Origin: Paralvinella palmiformis
Lineage: Eukaryota; Annelida; Polychaeta; Terebellida; Alvinellidae
Assembly: GCA_025642065.1 (NCBI GenBank)
Contig: JAODUP010000071.1
Coordinates: forward strand, 734,001 to 798,000
Direction: 5' to 3'
Length of the DNA stretch: 64,000 nt
In this document: one piece after another, positions 24,501 to 39,019 of the stretch
How positions within the stretch are numbered: the first letter of the stretch is position 1
How the letters are laid out: every line of letters begins with the position of its first letter
Position numbers and translations under genes: made by a program
Notes under the pieces: generated by a model
What the model was told of the DNA's origin: nothing
Database searches by the model: none
What the model saw: only the letters and a program-made list of their open reading frames with translations

Positions 24501-27500
24501 CTCTTAATTCAATAATTAGTCGAAGCTATACAGTAGCAAAATGTCAGAATAGTTTTATTAACTAAATCAACAAAAGGAAATTGGAATGTTTTAATTGATT
24601 AAAGCTGTATAGTGGTGAACTGTCACTATAGTTTTATTAACTAAGTCAACAAACATAAATGATAAGATGGAAACTAACTCTTTTAAAAAACAGATGGGTA
24701 CATCACACAAAAACAGATGTGTGTGCATCCTCGCGTATGTTTAGATTAAGGATCTAAAAGTACAGCTGACATATGTGTAGATGCTTCATTAGTTTTGATG
24801 ATTCTAATAACTTGTTATTAGTTAGTATAGTCTGTAACACTAACATTTGTTTTTTGTCAATAGATCATTAGATGTGTCATAATAAATTCATATTTACGCA
24901 TATCAGTATGAACCAGCCAACATGTGGTTATTCAGTTGAACGGCAGAATATGCACACATGCTCGGTGGTGACTTAACACACAAAACATTTGTATATGTTT
25001 AACATGTTTGGAAATTATTAAATAATGTTTAAACTAACACACAAAACAGCAAAATGATATCAAAATGCACAGCTCTGACCAGCCACACTTGCCAAGTTGA
25101 CAGACAGCAACAAATATTCATAAGGATGCCTTAACTTAAGTGGCACATGATGTGCTGTTGAGGATCTCAGTTTCTGTCCAAATATTGTAATGTCTATAGC
25201 ATTAAATATAATCACAGTTATGATATATTTCAAATATAAATTGGCTAGAATTTGTCTAATCTACAGTTTGAATAAGGAACTGCCGGTATATATTTCAGAG
25301 TAGAATGAAAATATCAAAGGTTCACTTTAATGGTACCTCATTGATAATTATGGAAATCAAAGTTGAATTAACTTAATGTAGAAACTCATTTTTAAATGCT
25401 CTAAACTTAACAAGTTGCTGATACCTGACAGAAATGAAATAGTTATAACATCAATTTATAAAGTGATTAATATGCTCATTACAAACACAATTTGCACAGC
25501 TATATCATGTAGGAAGTCCAAGTATTACAACATGCACTAGGTCACCAGCAGAGCAGCACTGAGGGCAATTTTGTAAATAAAATCTGCCCAGTGAGAGAGC
25601 CTGGTGTTGATTATGTGACCCGAGTTTGGCCTCACAGGAGAAATCAGCTACATAAGCTGCTCACAAATCAACAATCATTGGTTATTTAGTAATAAATGCT
25701 GCAATAAAAACATATCTTACATTGTTTATAACCAGATGGGACCATTAAATCAGCCCATATAAATGGGATTTATATTTTGTGGATTTAGGTCCACCATGAT
25801 GCTTTACTAATATGATATTGTGCCATTCTAAGTTAAAATTACATTATTTTTTATCATTAGGTTATTAATCAACTTGGTAAGTTGACGAAAATGGTGCTGA
25901 TAGATGAGTGTGTGGGAGAAAATTAGCAAAGTTTAATTAACACAAAGTTATCCACTTGCTTTTAAAAAAATGCTTGGATATAGCAGGATTATCCTGTGCC
26001 CTGTCATATATAGAAATTTAACTAAAACGCTCCGTGAAAGCCAAGCACGAAATCACATCTGTGGGCTAACTCACAATGCAGTGTGGAAATCACTGAACAC
26101 ATAACCAGCAATTCGTTTGTAAGGCTGTTTCCCCTTTTATGGTATGGTATCCAGAGCTTTCAGTTCCAACCGTTTGCATATCACAAAATAGAGCTCAGAT
26201 TGTAAGACATATACAGCTTTCATGAGATCGAATTGGAATTTATAAAAAGACCATGAATTCAGTTTCAATAATGGCTGGTTACCATGAGACAACAACATCA
26301 GTTGAAGTCGCTTCATGATTTTTTCACAGTAACATTGCAGATGGATATGCCACATCATTAACTGTATGGGCCTCATTTTTGGAGCTTTTGGGTTGTCAGA
26401 TAATTATGGTGTCACATTAAAACCAATGTCATAAAACACACAATGACACTATCCCCATTTTTGTATTGAGTGTGAGCAGAATGAGATTATTATGTTAATT
26501 TATGTAATTTATCAGCCAACATGAACCAGAGGAGTGGATTTGGCCAAGAGGGCTGTGCTAACTGCAGTAGTTGCTCAAGGTAATTGCTGTGGAAAGCATA
26601 AAATAACCAAGATTGCCCACCTCTTATGCTATAATAGCTTTTCAATTCAGATGTATAGCTTTGTTTGTAAATTGTAAACGTTATGATTCAGTGATTACAC
26701 TTAAAAGGAAGGTGTTTTCATGTGTGTCCTAAAATGACTAGATGTAGAGTTGTGATATAAACGTTACTCTCATTATAATACACTTTTGTATTTATGTTAA
26801 GACTGTATGTGGGTAGTTTTGGTTCTGGCCCTGATCGATATAAAACTAAATGTAAATTCATGTTTAAATCCAAACCCATATATTTCAGGCTTTAACTGGT
26901 CTGACTTTTACTATCCGAGTGGCTAATACCGGCTGTAATTTGGCTGATTACAATGTTTTGGGTAACAAGAAGAGAAGAATACTTTTACATATATTTATTC
27001 ATTTTCTTGTTGAAATATATTTCACAGACTTGACAATATCCACTCACTTTCACTCGCAATGTCAAACTTACAATCACATCCTGTTGACACAAATTGAATA
27101 TAGTTCTAGTAATACCAATATCCAATGAAACATTCAATCATCAGATTGTAACACAAATTAGCATAACGATGATTACTGTCCAGCATTGTTCATATCACCA
27201 GTCAATTTCATCTTTGTCTCTTAGAAATCGATAGGATGTTACTAATTTAGCTGCTTTAGATAGTTCCTCAATTTGGTCTGTATGACACCAAAGTTTGAGA
27301 ACACACATTCAATAGCTGCTGAGCTGGCTGGCATAGACATAAGTTGGCAGGCAATTTTACATAATCCAGTATTGATTGCACCACACCTATCCACAAATAA
27401 CCACCAAACACTTTGGTTTTATGGATTGTACTATTTGTAGACTCATGCAACATTGCTTGAGGCAAAGATGAATTATCAGTCATGAAGCTCAGTAAATCTG

Positions 27501-30500
27501 GGACAAGATCAGGATTTCTATCCAGTAACAACTCCTGGGCAGCACTGATGTGGTCAGCCTTCAGTTTCTTGCCCCTGTAGATAGGATGGAGTAGATTGGC
27601 TAAGAAGTGGCTTGGTGTCACAGCCTGGTCAAAGTGCTTGTGTAGTTTGTCATGACATTGTGTCAGAATTAACCACTGTTCACATGCATCTGCAATGTTA
27701 GTAGAGTCTGACTGGAACTTGGAAGGCATCTAATGCCTTGGCAGTGGGACTTGGTTGCTGTTGAAGATGCTTGGCTTCACTGAACAGACCCACATTGTGA
27801 ATCAGATTCATCATATATTGTTCGATTATGTGTTCATTCTGAGCAACAATGAGCTGCATGAAGAGCCAGTTCTTTATGAATGTTTCGATAATTATGTCTG
27901 GCAGCACTTAAGTTTTTCTTAAAATTAAATATATATATATCAGCAATCAAATCAGCCAGTAAAGGCCACCGGCCCAGCTAATACGAGTATTACTATTAGC
28001 CAGCTTTTTGCCAACCCTGATATATTTGTTTCTGATGTCCACTTGGATGCTTCCCCATTATCATATAACAGTACCATCATCATCAATGACCCAAATGAGA
28101 TCCATTCACTGGATCTAAATTTGACTTGAAATCTAGCGTTTAGTGTTGTTAGCATAATGTTTACTATATGGTCTAGAATGAAAAAAATAAACACCATATT
28201 TTGAAAGGAAATACCATGCTAAATACATTTCAAGGTCTTTGTGTGCACTTGCAATTTTGATATATATACAACAAATTGCCTCTAATTGTGAATACATGTA
28301 TTGTAAGCTGAATTAGGTAATCTTATTAGTGTACACCAGACATAAGCTTGATCATCAGCTGATCTATCATTATTACCTGCATTAGAATTTGTCACTGTAA
28401 ACTCAGTAAGTTGATTAATTTGAAATTTATACTACCACTTTTAGTCAAATATCATGATTGCTATGTTAATAGAAAATACTTTATAAAAAACTACTGTATG
28501 TTGTGGAAACACCATACACTTAGTTTGTAACTGGTTTCCTATATAACTGTAAATAATTTTTCAATTTCAGGTTATTCAGTTTCAAAATAATGTTCACTAT
28601 GATTATTAATGGCTAATTTACAATGAATTTTTTTATATCTTGTCCACCGTAGGATGCTGATGGTGATGTCAGTGGAGATGAAAAGGATCCATTTGCAGAA
28701 CAGGATAAAGGAGAACACGATAAGCTAGAGGCATTAGCACATTCATTTGAAGAAAAATATGTATGCAGCCATTATATTTTATACAAGTACAATTTAAATG
28801 ATATAAATATATCAATTCGATTGATGAAGAGTTATTGTTTACTTAATAATTTTGTTAATTAAATATTTTTCTGTTTAAGGCTCCTGTCAAGCAAAAGAAG
28901 AAGAAGCACAAATACAACAGAGTTCAAGAGTTTGTTGACTTGGGAGATGGTTATGATGATGCTGATCCATTCATAGATAACACAGAAGCTGTAGGTTTGC
29001 TTAATAGCCCTTTCATTTTAAGTCTATACATTTCTTATACTATTATCTATAAAGATGTTTGTGGATGTCCACAGGGGCTTATGCATATAAAAAGCTATAG
29101 TTTCCAACAAATTATTCATTTCTTAATAAAACTGCATAATAGTTCATATCTGGTTAACAAGTGGTATTCATGCCAGCACAATGTTGTGTTCTCATGTTAC
29201 TGACTATATTTCTTGGGCTGCATGTAATAACACTGCCAGCCCATTTACCAGCTTATAATTAAAATAATTATGTATTGGATTTGCTGCAAACATTTGGTTT
29301 CTTTTAAAAGGTTGCTTCATTTTTAAAATTATCATCAGTGACTATCATGCACAATACATGTTTTGTTTCTATTAATTTGAATGACAGGTATCCAGCTTAT
29401 GATTTGTTTGTAAGGTTATTTCTAGCATATCTATCCAGAGTCCGAGAATTAAATTAACGTAGTTTTTGATAATTTGCTGATTCAGTTGTAAAAAGACAAA
29501 TCTCTGAATAGGTGTACAACCAGAGTTAAAACACAGAATGATAACACTGGATTCATTAACATTTTGTGAATAAATAGCCCCCGTCATGGCTGATTAACAT
29601 CTCATGTCCAAAGCTGTCACAAGATGAATAATGTTTCAATGGAGTTAAGTATAGTCCTGATATTATTACCTCTAATGGCTCGCTGTTATTCAGAGTGCCA
29701 GTTGGGTTTCACTGGCATAATTTTCCTGGATGTTGCTCTTCAAATTGTACTAGATGAAAATATTGTTCTTGGATTACAAATATGTAAATCATTCAACTAA
29801 TTAATAAATGTCTTCTGTTATGAACTGTCACTAGAGTAATTATGAATTACTGATTATTTTTAGTATGACGAGTTGGTGCCATCTTGTCTTACCACTCAAC
29901 ATGGTGGATTTTACATCAACTCTGGTAAGCTTGACTTCAGGGCGGTGTCTGACTCCGAAGATGACTTCCAGTCATTAGCAAAAAAGAGATTTTCTAAGAA
30001 GGTATGATGGAAAAAATTTCTGGCCTGTTACTAATTCTTCTTCATTTCATTTACTGTTAGGTAATTATTATATTGGTTTTGGTTACTTACTTAAAGGTCA
30101 TGGGAAATAGTCATGAATTTATTATTTAACGGAAATCTGAATTAATGATTGTATCTTAACCTATTTGTAGTCTACATATATCCTCTGTAAATGTCAGAGT
30201 ATGAGCCTGACTGATCAGAGGCTGACAAGCTTTGATAGACTTCCCACTTTGCTTGTCATAATATAGCTGTCGCCTCATGAGTATTATTGGATATACTGAT
30301 TCATGTTTTTGTGCATAACCATGTTGGGAATAAGTACAAACCTGTTCCTTTGTACAAGCTCTGTGATCAACTAATGCAATGGTAGGCAGTGAAGAGATGT
30401 TTAACTTAGTTTGATTACATGATTTAAAAGAAAGAACAGGATGGGGGTTATTTTAATTATTCACTCTAATTAATTTGTACCACCAACTACCTGAACAAAA

Positions 30501-32681
30501 TTAACAGGTAACTGGTATTCCTCTCAGCTTCAGAATCACTTGGAAATAGGCAATATAATATTTTTTAAGTAGGTAAAACTTAGAGTGGGGGGGGTTTAAC
30601 TTATATGGATAGCGAGTTTTTAAATCGGTAACTGATATCTAGAAACAACTTCCCATGACCTTTAAATGTTTAGTTAATGCCGTAACTATTGCTCTTTTGT
30701 ATAAATTAACATTGGTCTACACAGGAGGTTTATCCTGCTTATAAATTTACTGACTGTTTTCATTACATTTGAGTTTATGGTCTTAATCTGGATATTACTC
30801 TCATTTGACAACAAAAGATGAATCGCACTGTACACAACCAGCACATGTTTGAAGTAGTATTTTATGAATGTTACTAACTGTTGCACCTAAAAATAAGGAA
30901 TAATCATTTATTTTAATTATAGCACTATTTAGTATATATTTTTACTGGTTAGTGGGACAGCCAATCCGCATATAATAACACTCATCCTTGCGTAAGCCAA
31001 TGTTAGTGAAACAGCTGCTTAACATGTTATATTCTGTATGTACTACTATTATGTGGCAAATCATCATACCAGGCATTATTTAAGCCAGTTCTTCAAAAAC
31101 ATTATGGCCCTATGTTGAACTAAAATTAAACTCATACAGCATTGCATTCTCATAACATGCCATGAGCAAATAATTGTAACCTCTTGCTTGGATAATCTAG
31201 AACACTGCATTGGTGACATTTTGATATGGCTGATTTAAAAACTAAAATAACACAGATATTACATATTTGTGTACACCACATTATATAAAATCCCTTAAAT
31301 TACACATCGGTAATAGTAAGTATAAAATCAGTAATAATAAATATTCTAAGGGTTATTTAGGCAAATGTGTTAGTTTCAGTTAATACATCAGTACTACAAT
31401 GCTATCTTAATAAAATCCACTGTCTTAAAGCATTTATCACACAAGAAGCACTTGTTACAGTGGACAATATCTTTGTTAAAGCTCATATAAACTCTTACAA
31501 CTTGCTATTATATGGTATATCTGAGTATAACATAAATTGTCTTTTGTGAATTCAGAAACACAAATATTTAAAAAAAATATCATATAACTCCTATTTTTCA
31601 AAACTTACATTGGCTACTTTAAGATTTTTACTAACAACTTATCAAAAATCTATTAATTTTTTTAACTCCTATCAGCTAGTATATCAAATATATCAAACTA
31701 GTCAGATATTATTGCAGCTACCCACCTCTCATCTAAAGTAATTTAGGGAATGTGTGTTTAGTGTGTTTAATGTTACAGATTAGAAGTGTGTGGTCCGTTA
31801 AATGTTTTAATCTGCTCTAAAATCTGTTCTATTTTAAAGCTGGGTATTGAAAAAATCAACAGTCACCTTAGGAAAAGTAGACATACAAAATTCCAGCAGG
31901 TAATAAGCCGGCTTTTATACCGACTTATAAAAGTTAGAGCTTTGATAAACAAGAGTGTATAGGAGATTATATTGTAATGTGTTCTTCTATCTAGGAGGAC
32001 TGGGAAACTTTGAATATTATGCTGATTGTTATTGTTAGTTCTTTTTTTGGGGTGTATGTTTTGTTGTTATATGTTTTTTCTGTTGTGAGTTGACCCTTTC
32101 TGGTTAATTTGAAACTGTAAATTCTGCCATAAGTTTTTTCCTGTGTCTAGTCATCACTGTAATGCATTTCACCCTATTTACAGAATATAATAACTTCTGA
32201 CAATGAATCGGAATCTTTGCCAAAAAAGAGAGGACCCAAGGTATATCATCTCCATTCTGTAATATTTCAATAACTTTCTCTGTAAATAATTCTGGATGTT
32301 GGCTGCAGCATATCAACAGGTCAAGTCACATGGTAGCTAAGTCACCAGAAATTGGATGTAAATTATGGTTGTTAGGCTTAAGATTATTTAGTTTTGAATT
32401 GGAATTTAAAAGGTCAATTCCAGAAATAGAATTGGTTTATGTGTCTGTTTTTAAAAAGGAATCAGTGAATAAGAACTTGTCTAAAAATATTTTTTAATCA
32501 CTGCTTGTAGTACTTGTTTATGTTGATACAGTATATGTATTTGTAATGTCTCTTAATATCTGTTCATGCATCAGTACACCACAACTCACAAAAACAAGAT
32601 TGATAAGTTATCATTTAATAATGGGTATTTTGTAACTATCACTGTAACATGAATTAAATATGTATTGTATTTAAATTGGTG

Positions 32682-32758
<77 letters not shown>

Positions 32759-34986
32759 CATATTTCTGTTTAATAATATGTGTCTTAGAATGAGAGAATG
32801 TAACTGATCTGTATTTCAATGGATTATAGTCAATATAATCCTAAAACAAATTATGATTCAGAAGAAGTTCAAGGATGAGGATGATATCAGGAAGAAAAAA
32901 AGAAAGAAACTATCATCCGACGATATGGATAAACCCATGATAAAAAGAAAGAAGTTTGAACGAGAAGGTTTTAGAGGGTAAGTAGGATAATTGTATAGAG
33001 CTGATATTACTAGCAGTTTAGGAATGGCTACATCTCTGGCAGTCTTGAGTCAATTGTTATATGTTGCAGTTTTTTATTGTGTTAAGTCTCACTAGTTCCT
33101 AACTGATTTTCTAATAAAGTAATGCATTAAAAACATGACTAGTTATAAATTAGTATAATCAGTGATTTCGTTGTACATAACTGGGTTTGTGCAAAATTTA
33201 TATGCACTTCTTGCCCAATCTAGGTGATGCTATTTATCTTCTCAGAGGGTTTAGGAATTTAAACAAAATTATATTTTACATTTATTTCCAGGCTGAAATT
33301 GAAGAAAAGGAAGCTTAATAATATTAATGAACTGCTCGGCATGCCTACTCCGTCACCAAGCAGTACAACACCTGGTGTCATGAATGGTTCACAGTGTGAA
33401 GTTACAAAAGATAAGAATGATGGGAGAATGCTATCTGCTGCAGCTTTGCAGAATATGGAGTCAGCAATTGATTCGGTGATCTCACAATCTAGAAACATGG
33501 GTGACATCTCTAGTGATGATGACAGCCAAAACATGTCAAGGAAACTTCAATCTTCTCAAGACTTGAATGAAGAAGAGAAAATAAAATTGCCAGAACATTT
33601 ACCACTTGTTATACCTGATTTGATCACCAAGTTAAAACAGGTGTGTGATAAGATTTGTATATTTAATTGCTGGGTCACTTTGGCATGATCTCATTCTTGC
33701 ATCTGTCCCTGTCAGAAAATGGTGTGTGTGTGTGTGTGTGTTTACAAACACTTATCATTTTTCTGAATGTGAAAGTTTCATGATGTGATTGACAGTTTTC
33801 TGACTGTAACTGTTGGTTGTGTTTCTCTTTGAATGTTTAATATCAGCAAAATAGTATGGTCATCCCATGTCAGACATAGGTTATTTTTGTATTAAGAATG
33901 AGATGATTTCTCATTGAAATTAGCTGAGTGTTCAACAACACATGATTTCACTAGGTACTAATGGAACAACTTGTGTGTGTGTGTGTGTTGTGTGCAAAAA
34001 TACACCAATAACTTTCTCTATTAACTCTGCTTGAACAATTAACCTAGCACTGAATGAGTGGCATGTAAACTTGTACAGTAATACAAACTATTTGTTTTCT
34101 AGGCAGCCTGTGATTCTGAAATGGGCAAGAAGAAATTTTTTAATGCAAGAGTCAACCAAATGCTGCTGCAGTAAGTAGATTCTAATTGATGGTGTTATTG
34201 TTTTACATTTGTTTTGTCTGAAAATTACCGGTTGTACATCTATCAATCATGACAATAACGGGTAGACTATTAAAACTCTAATTAAAGGATTGAGAATGCG
34301 AGTCGACAATTACCACCGGGAATTAGGAATGCCATTTATGGCCATCTTGCTACTTACCTGCCATGCAGTAAAGAAACTCTCATAAAACGTGCCAAGAAAC
34401 TGCAGCTGGAACAAAATGATGACAAACTCCGTGAGCCATTTGCAAGATTAAAAGAAGGTTTGTTTGTCTGAGATCTGTATGCCACATAATGATGCTTTCA
34501 TTATGATTGTTTCCTTCAGTATTTCAGTGTGATTTAAAATTGCATTGGTATCCTATTGGTTTCAGTAATCAACAAGACTATGCCTGCCCTAATAGATAAA
34601 CATCAAGCTGAGTTACAAGCTGTTCAACAGATGAAGAGGGAGAGGTAATGAAATGTGCTAATTATTTCAATACAGGAAGTCATTTAAATCCAGATATTAT
34701 ATTGCTGAAATGATTTTAATTTTACTTTGTTCAAATCAGAAAATTGGAAGTTCGCGAAAATGGCAGTACTGAGAGTGATGATGAAGCGGAGAAACCTGAT
34801 GCTGATAAACAAAAACGGATCATGGCACCTCGTAGAAAATTTGAATGGACACCAGATGTGAGGTAAAATGAGTTTGCTGGCACAACCCTTGCTGTCCTGC
34901 TGTTTCAATGTTATTTTCAGCTTTTGTTTGCTTTTTGTTTCATGTTATTAATTTTTTAATTCCGGTACATGTGCATGCACACAAAC

Positions 34987-35017
<31 letters not shown>

Positions 35018-38000
35018 CAGTTATTGACACCAAACAATATTATTGCATATTGATTATTAGAACCATTCTATTTATTATTGATTATTTTTTAAATTTTACA
35101 TTACATAAATTATTTATATACAGGAACCTGCTGAATCAGATTGTGCAAATTAAGCTGAATCACTATGAACTCTCAAAAATCCGGTCACAGACTCCAGAGG
35201 ATTACCTGAAGACATTTTTTGAGCAGGAGTTAAAGCCTCTTTGGCCACAAGGCTGGATGCAGAGTCGAATGTTATTTAAAGAAAGTAGAGCTGTCCATCA
35301 GTGTTGGACTAACCCTAGGTATTGTATTACTATAAATTTAACGACAGAGTTACAGATTTAATTTGAGAAATAACTGTATTCTTTGTATAAATTTAGGGCA
35401 TTTCAATTTGATCAGATCCAAATACTGACAAGTTTATTGATATTGTAAATATGGATAGATGACCTGTTATTTCAATGACTCCATTAGTGTACTAATATTA
35501 CAACAGTTATAATGAGAAAGCATTCATCACTTCAAGTTAAAGCTACAGATAGTTGTGGATAATAATAGACGTTGGTAATAATCTCTTATTAATGGGTGTA
35601 CTAGCTTGCTGTTTCATGTCATACTAGGATTTCTGCTCATCTGAAATAAACCCCTTTTTATTGTTTTAGTCTTAAGCCACGTCGGCCATTAACAGTCACC
35701 ACAGGGATGCGTATGACGTCTCCGGTCACAACAAATGGGAAACCCTCTACACCAGTCAGTCTGAGTACCACTGTGTTGTCAAGTCTAGCCAGCAGCATGT
35801 CATTTCCTTCAGGAGCAAACACTACTCTGGTGCCAAGTGTGCATCAGAAGTGTGGATCATTGTCATCATCAGCAGGATCCAGTGATACCAGCTCCAGCAG
35901 TGGGAGTTCACCAACCTACCTCACCAAGCCAACTCTTGATTCTTCTACTGGAGCTGCAGAGGAAAAGAAGTTTGTTCCTATGATGAGTAGCCAATCAGCA
36001 TTTAACAGAGATCCGAACATGTCGAATACTCTGACCTTTGATCCCACTTCCAGCCTGATGAGCAAGAGCTTTCCTTCCAGTTCACTCCAGGATATAAATG
36101 ACTCCATGATCATATCGAACCAGTTGACTGTTGGGGTTAGAAATACTGTTGATAGCACTGGGACATCTGTTGATAAACATTCAGAACCAGTCACTGGTAA
36201 ACAGGCTGTCACAAGTACCAGTAAGCCACATCCGACTGAGGTTGGAATGGCAGCCCACCTATCAGATTTGAGCACTCATCAGACCAGTGTTGTGAAGTCA
36301 GGATTGGCAGCAAACAGTATGTCCACAGCTTCACTTGGTATCCAGAAGAGTGCCAGCAGTGTTAGTTCCTGTCGTAGTACAGTGACAGATAATGACAATC
36401 GAATGTCATCAAGTCAAGGCATTAAAACAGGATCAAAGCCCAATTTGGCAGCCGCACTTCAGGGTGTTTACCTTTCTACAATAACATCATCTGCCCCAAA
36501 AGCCACCCACCAGTCTTCACATTCCATCATGGCTAAAACTCAGGATTCTCATGTTGCACTCAAGGATACATCCCAAGGTTTTAAAACTGCAGCAAACCAA
36601 AGCCAGAAGCAGACCTCCAGCAGCAGCAGCAGTAGTAACAACAGTAACCTTTTTGGTGTTGCCTCCACCAGGTGTCAGGTGAAGCTTTCTGATGTACTGC
36701 TCACTCATCAGAAGTCTCAACCAAAGCATCAGGTTAACTATCAGGGAACTGGTCTGGCAGCGACATCACAGGAGTCTCAGATGGCCTCAGCCAGCCAGGT
36801 TAAGATATCATCAGATGGCAGAACTCAGAAAAAGGCAGTTGCCATCTCCAGTCAGTCATCTGCCTGTCGGATTGGTGCTCAGACAGGTTCTCTTGGGAAG
36901 AAGTTTCAAATTTCACCAACAGACATGTCGATAATCAGAGCTGGCCTAGCTCAGGCCGCAACACAGATGGTGCTCAAAGCTCAGGAGAAACAGATCACTT
37001 CTTCTGGTCCAAAACAAGCAGGTGCAGACCAGCAGACCAATCAGACAGCTTCAAAACGGACCAGCCCCATTGGACAACAGCTGGACGTTTCGGGATTGAG
37101 GAGAACTAGCCCACTTTCTAAAGAGAACACCTTGGTACAACACACCCAGAAGTCAGTTACCGTTGTATCACAGACAAAGCAGTCAAGTCCAGTTATGCAG
37201 CAAGATGGTGCCACACAACCAGCAGAGAAATCAAAGAAAGCTGCATCGGGTAATGTAGGACACCTCCCATCAGTGATACCAAGAGGACACAGTGTTCAAG
37301 TTAATGTCAGTCCTGTGGCACATTCTACAGTGGCAGAAACTGGTCTTTTTGCTGTACCGTGTATGCCAGTGACAACATCAACTAGAACAGTGGCTGTCAA
37401 TCAGGTGTCTAGTACCTCAGGTATGGGTAATAATCGCTCCGCCCACTCTTCACCACAGACACTGGGTAAAGCTAGTATTAATATGCATATGACATCACAG
37501 TCGCAGAGCATTCACAGTGCCTCTTCTGGCATTGACTCCAGAAGGCACATTTCTCACAGTCAGCCATCCAGTCAATCAGCCGTTACCCTTTCACCAGTAT
37601 TACAACAATCTGCCAGCCAACGTACCTCTCCTTCGTATAGCACTGCCACAACAAGAGTGGCCACATCACCAGCAGGTGCTATGCGCCATCCCGTTTCTGT
37701 GTCATTGACTACCTACAAACAAACTTCATACCAGTCAAGTAGCAGCCATGTCACGTCCTCATCACATGGGACAGCCAATCGAACATCACCACTGTCGTTG
37801 GCAACAAAGCAAAACCCTGTACCATCACAGACAGTCAGCAGCAGGATGCCATCCACAAGTCAACATGTTTCGACAACCAAACTGCAGCAATCGAATGTAA
37901 CTAGCAATAACCTGCTCCAGCCAAATCCTACTGTGCAGCAACCACAGCTGGCTGCCACCAGTCGTGCACAACCACCACAGACAATGTATGGAAAACAGTC

Positions 38001-38983
38001 GGTTCTAAGTAGTCAAGCCCAAAAGTTGCAGTCTACCACGAGTAGTCGGGTACACCAACTGTCATCAGCTGTTGGTGCACATGCACAACAATCTCAACCT
38101 GTTGCCAGTGTTTGTAATTTAGCATCCTATAGCCAAATGTTATCATTGCATTCAAGGCCAGATAGTACATCATCAGCTGCAAAGAGCACAGAGCCCAAGT
38201 TCGGTGGCTTGACTCTTAGTCAGATCCAGGCCCAAACATTAAAGGCATCGCAGAAGGCTCACATCCAGACAGCCCAGCAATATAGTTCACCACCACCAAG
38301 CACCTCCACATTGTACAGGTATGTACGGTAGCTCTGTCATTCGTTATCTGTGCTTTGGTTATAATATTAATACAGTTATATTCCAATGTGACTTTGTTGA
38401 AATTTGCATCAGCAATGCACTCTTTTATCATCCAGATCACCTGAGGGATCCTCTCTTTATGGTATTGCACAGTTAAGATCTCCTAGCCGAACCAGTCATG
38501 GTTTACCTGGTTATAGTAACATAAGCCCATCATCGCATAATCATCACCAATCACCAGACCCCAGTAATTCTGGTAAGTATTAATATGAATTAAATTAGAT
38601 TTGATCCACCTTTCTGAGTGGAATTTCCCCAATATATGTTAATATTTAAATAGATATTTTCTGATGAACAAGCTGATGTGGTTAAAAATTTCACTTGTTC
38701 TTGGACTATTAAGCAGTTTGTTGCTGGATAAACACTTGGTATGCCTTCATGAACAAGCTCTGGATTGCATTATATGCTTTATTTCTCTATGTGCTTACAG
38801 CTAACAGCAACCCATATAGCATGTTACGAACAACACCGTCACTGGGTCACCATAACACCAGTCCTGCTCATAGTAAGTATATGCTGCCTCTCTACATGGT
38901 TTACAAATAGCTAGATTTGTGACTGATATCACTGAATAAATGTTTACTGTGAGAGGATATTAGGAAAGTCTTTGGTTTATGTG

Positions 38984-39019
<36 letters not shown>

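Noticed and set aside
27952..28197. 81-codon minus-strand frame as the upstream part of the hAT transposase
   Set aside because: No hAT motif could be seen in any frame here, so it was left out of the pseudogene.
35916..36275. 119-codon minus-strand frame
   Set aside because: Antisense shadow of ubinuclein exon 13.
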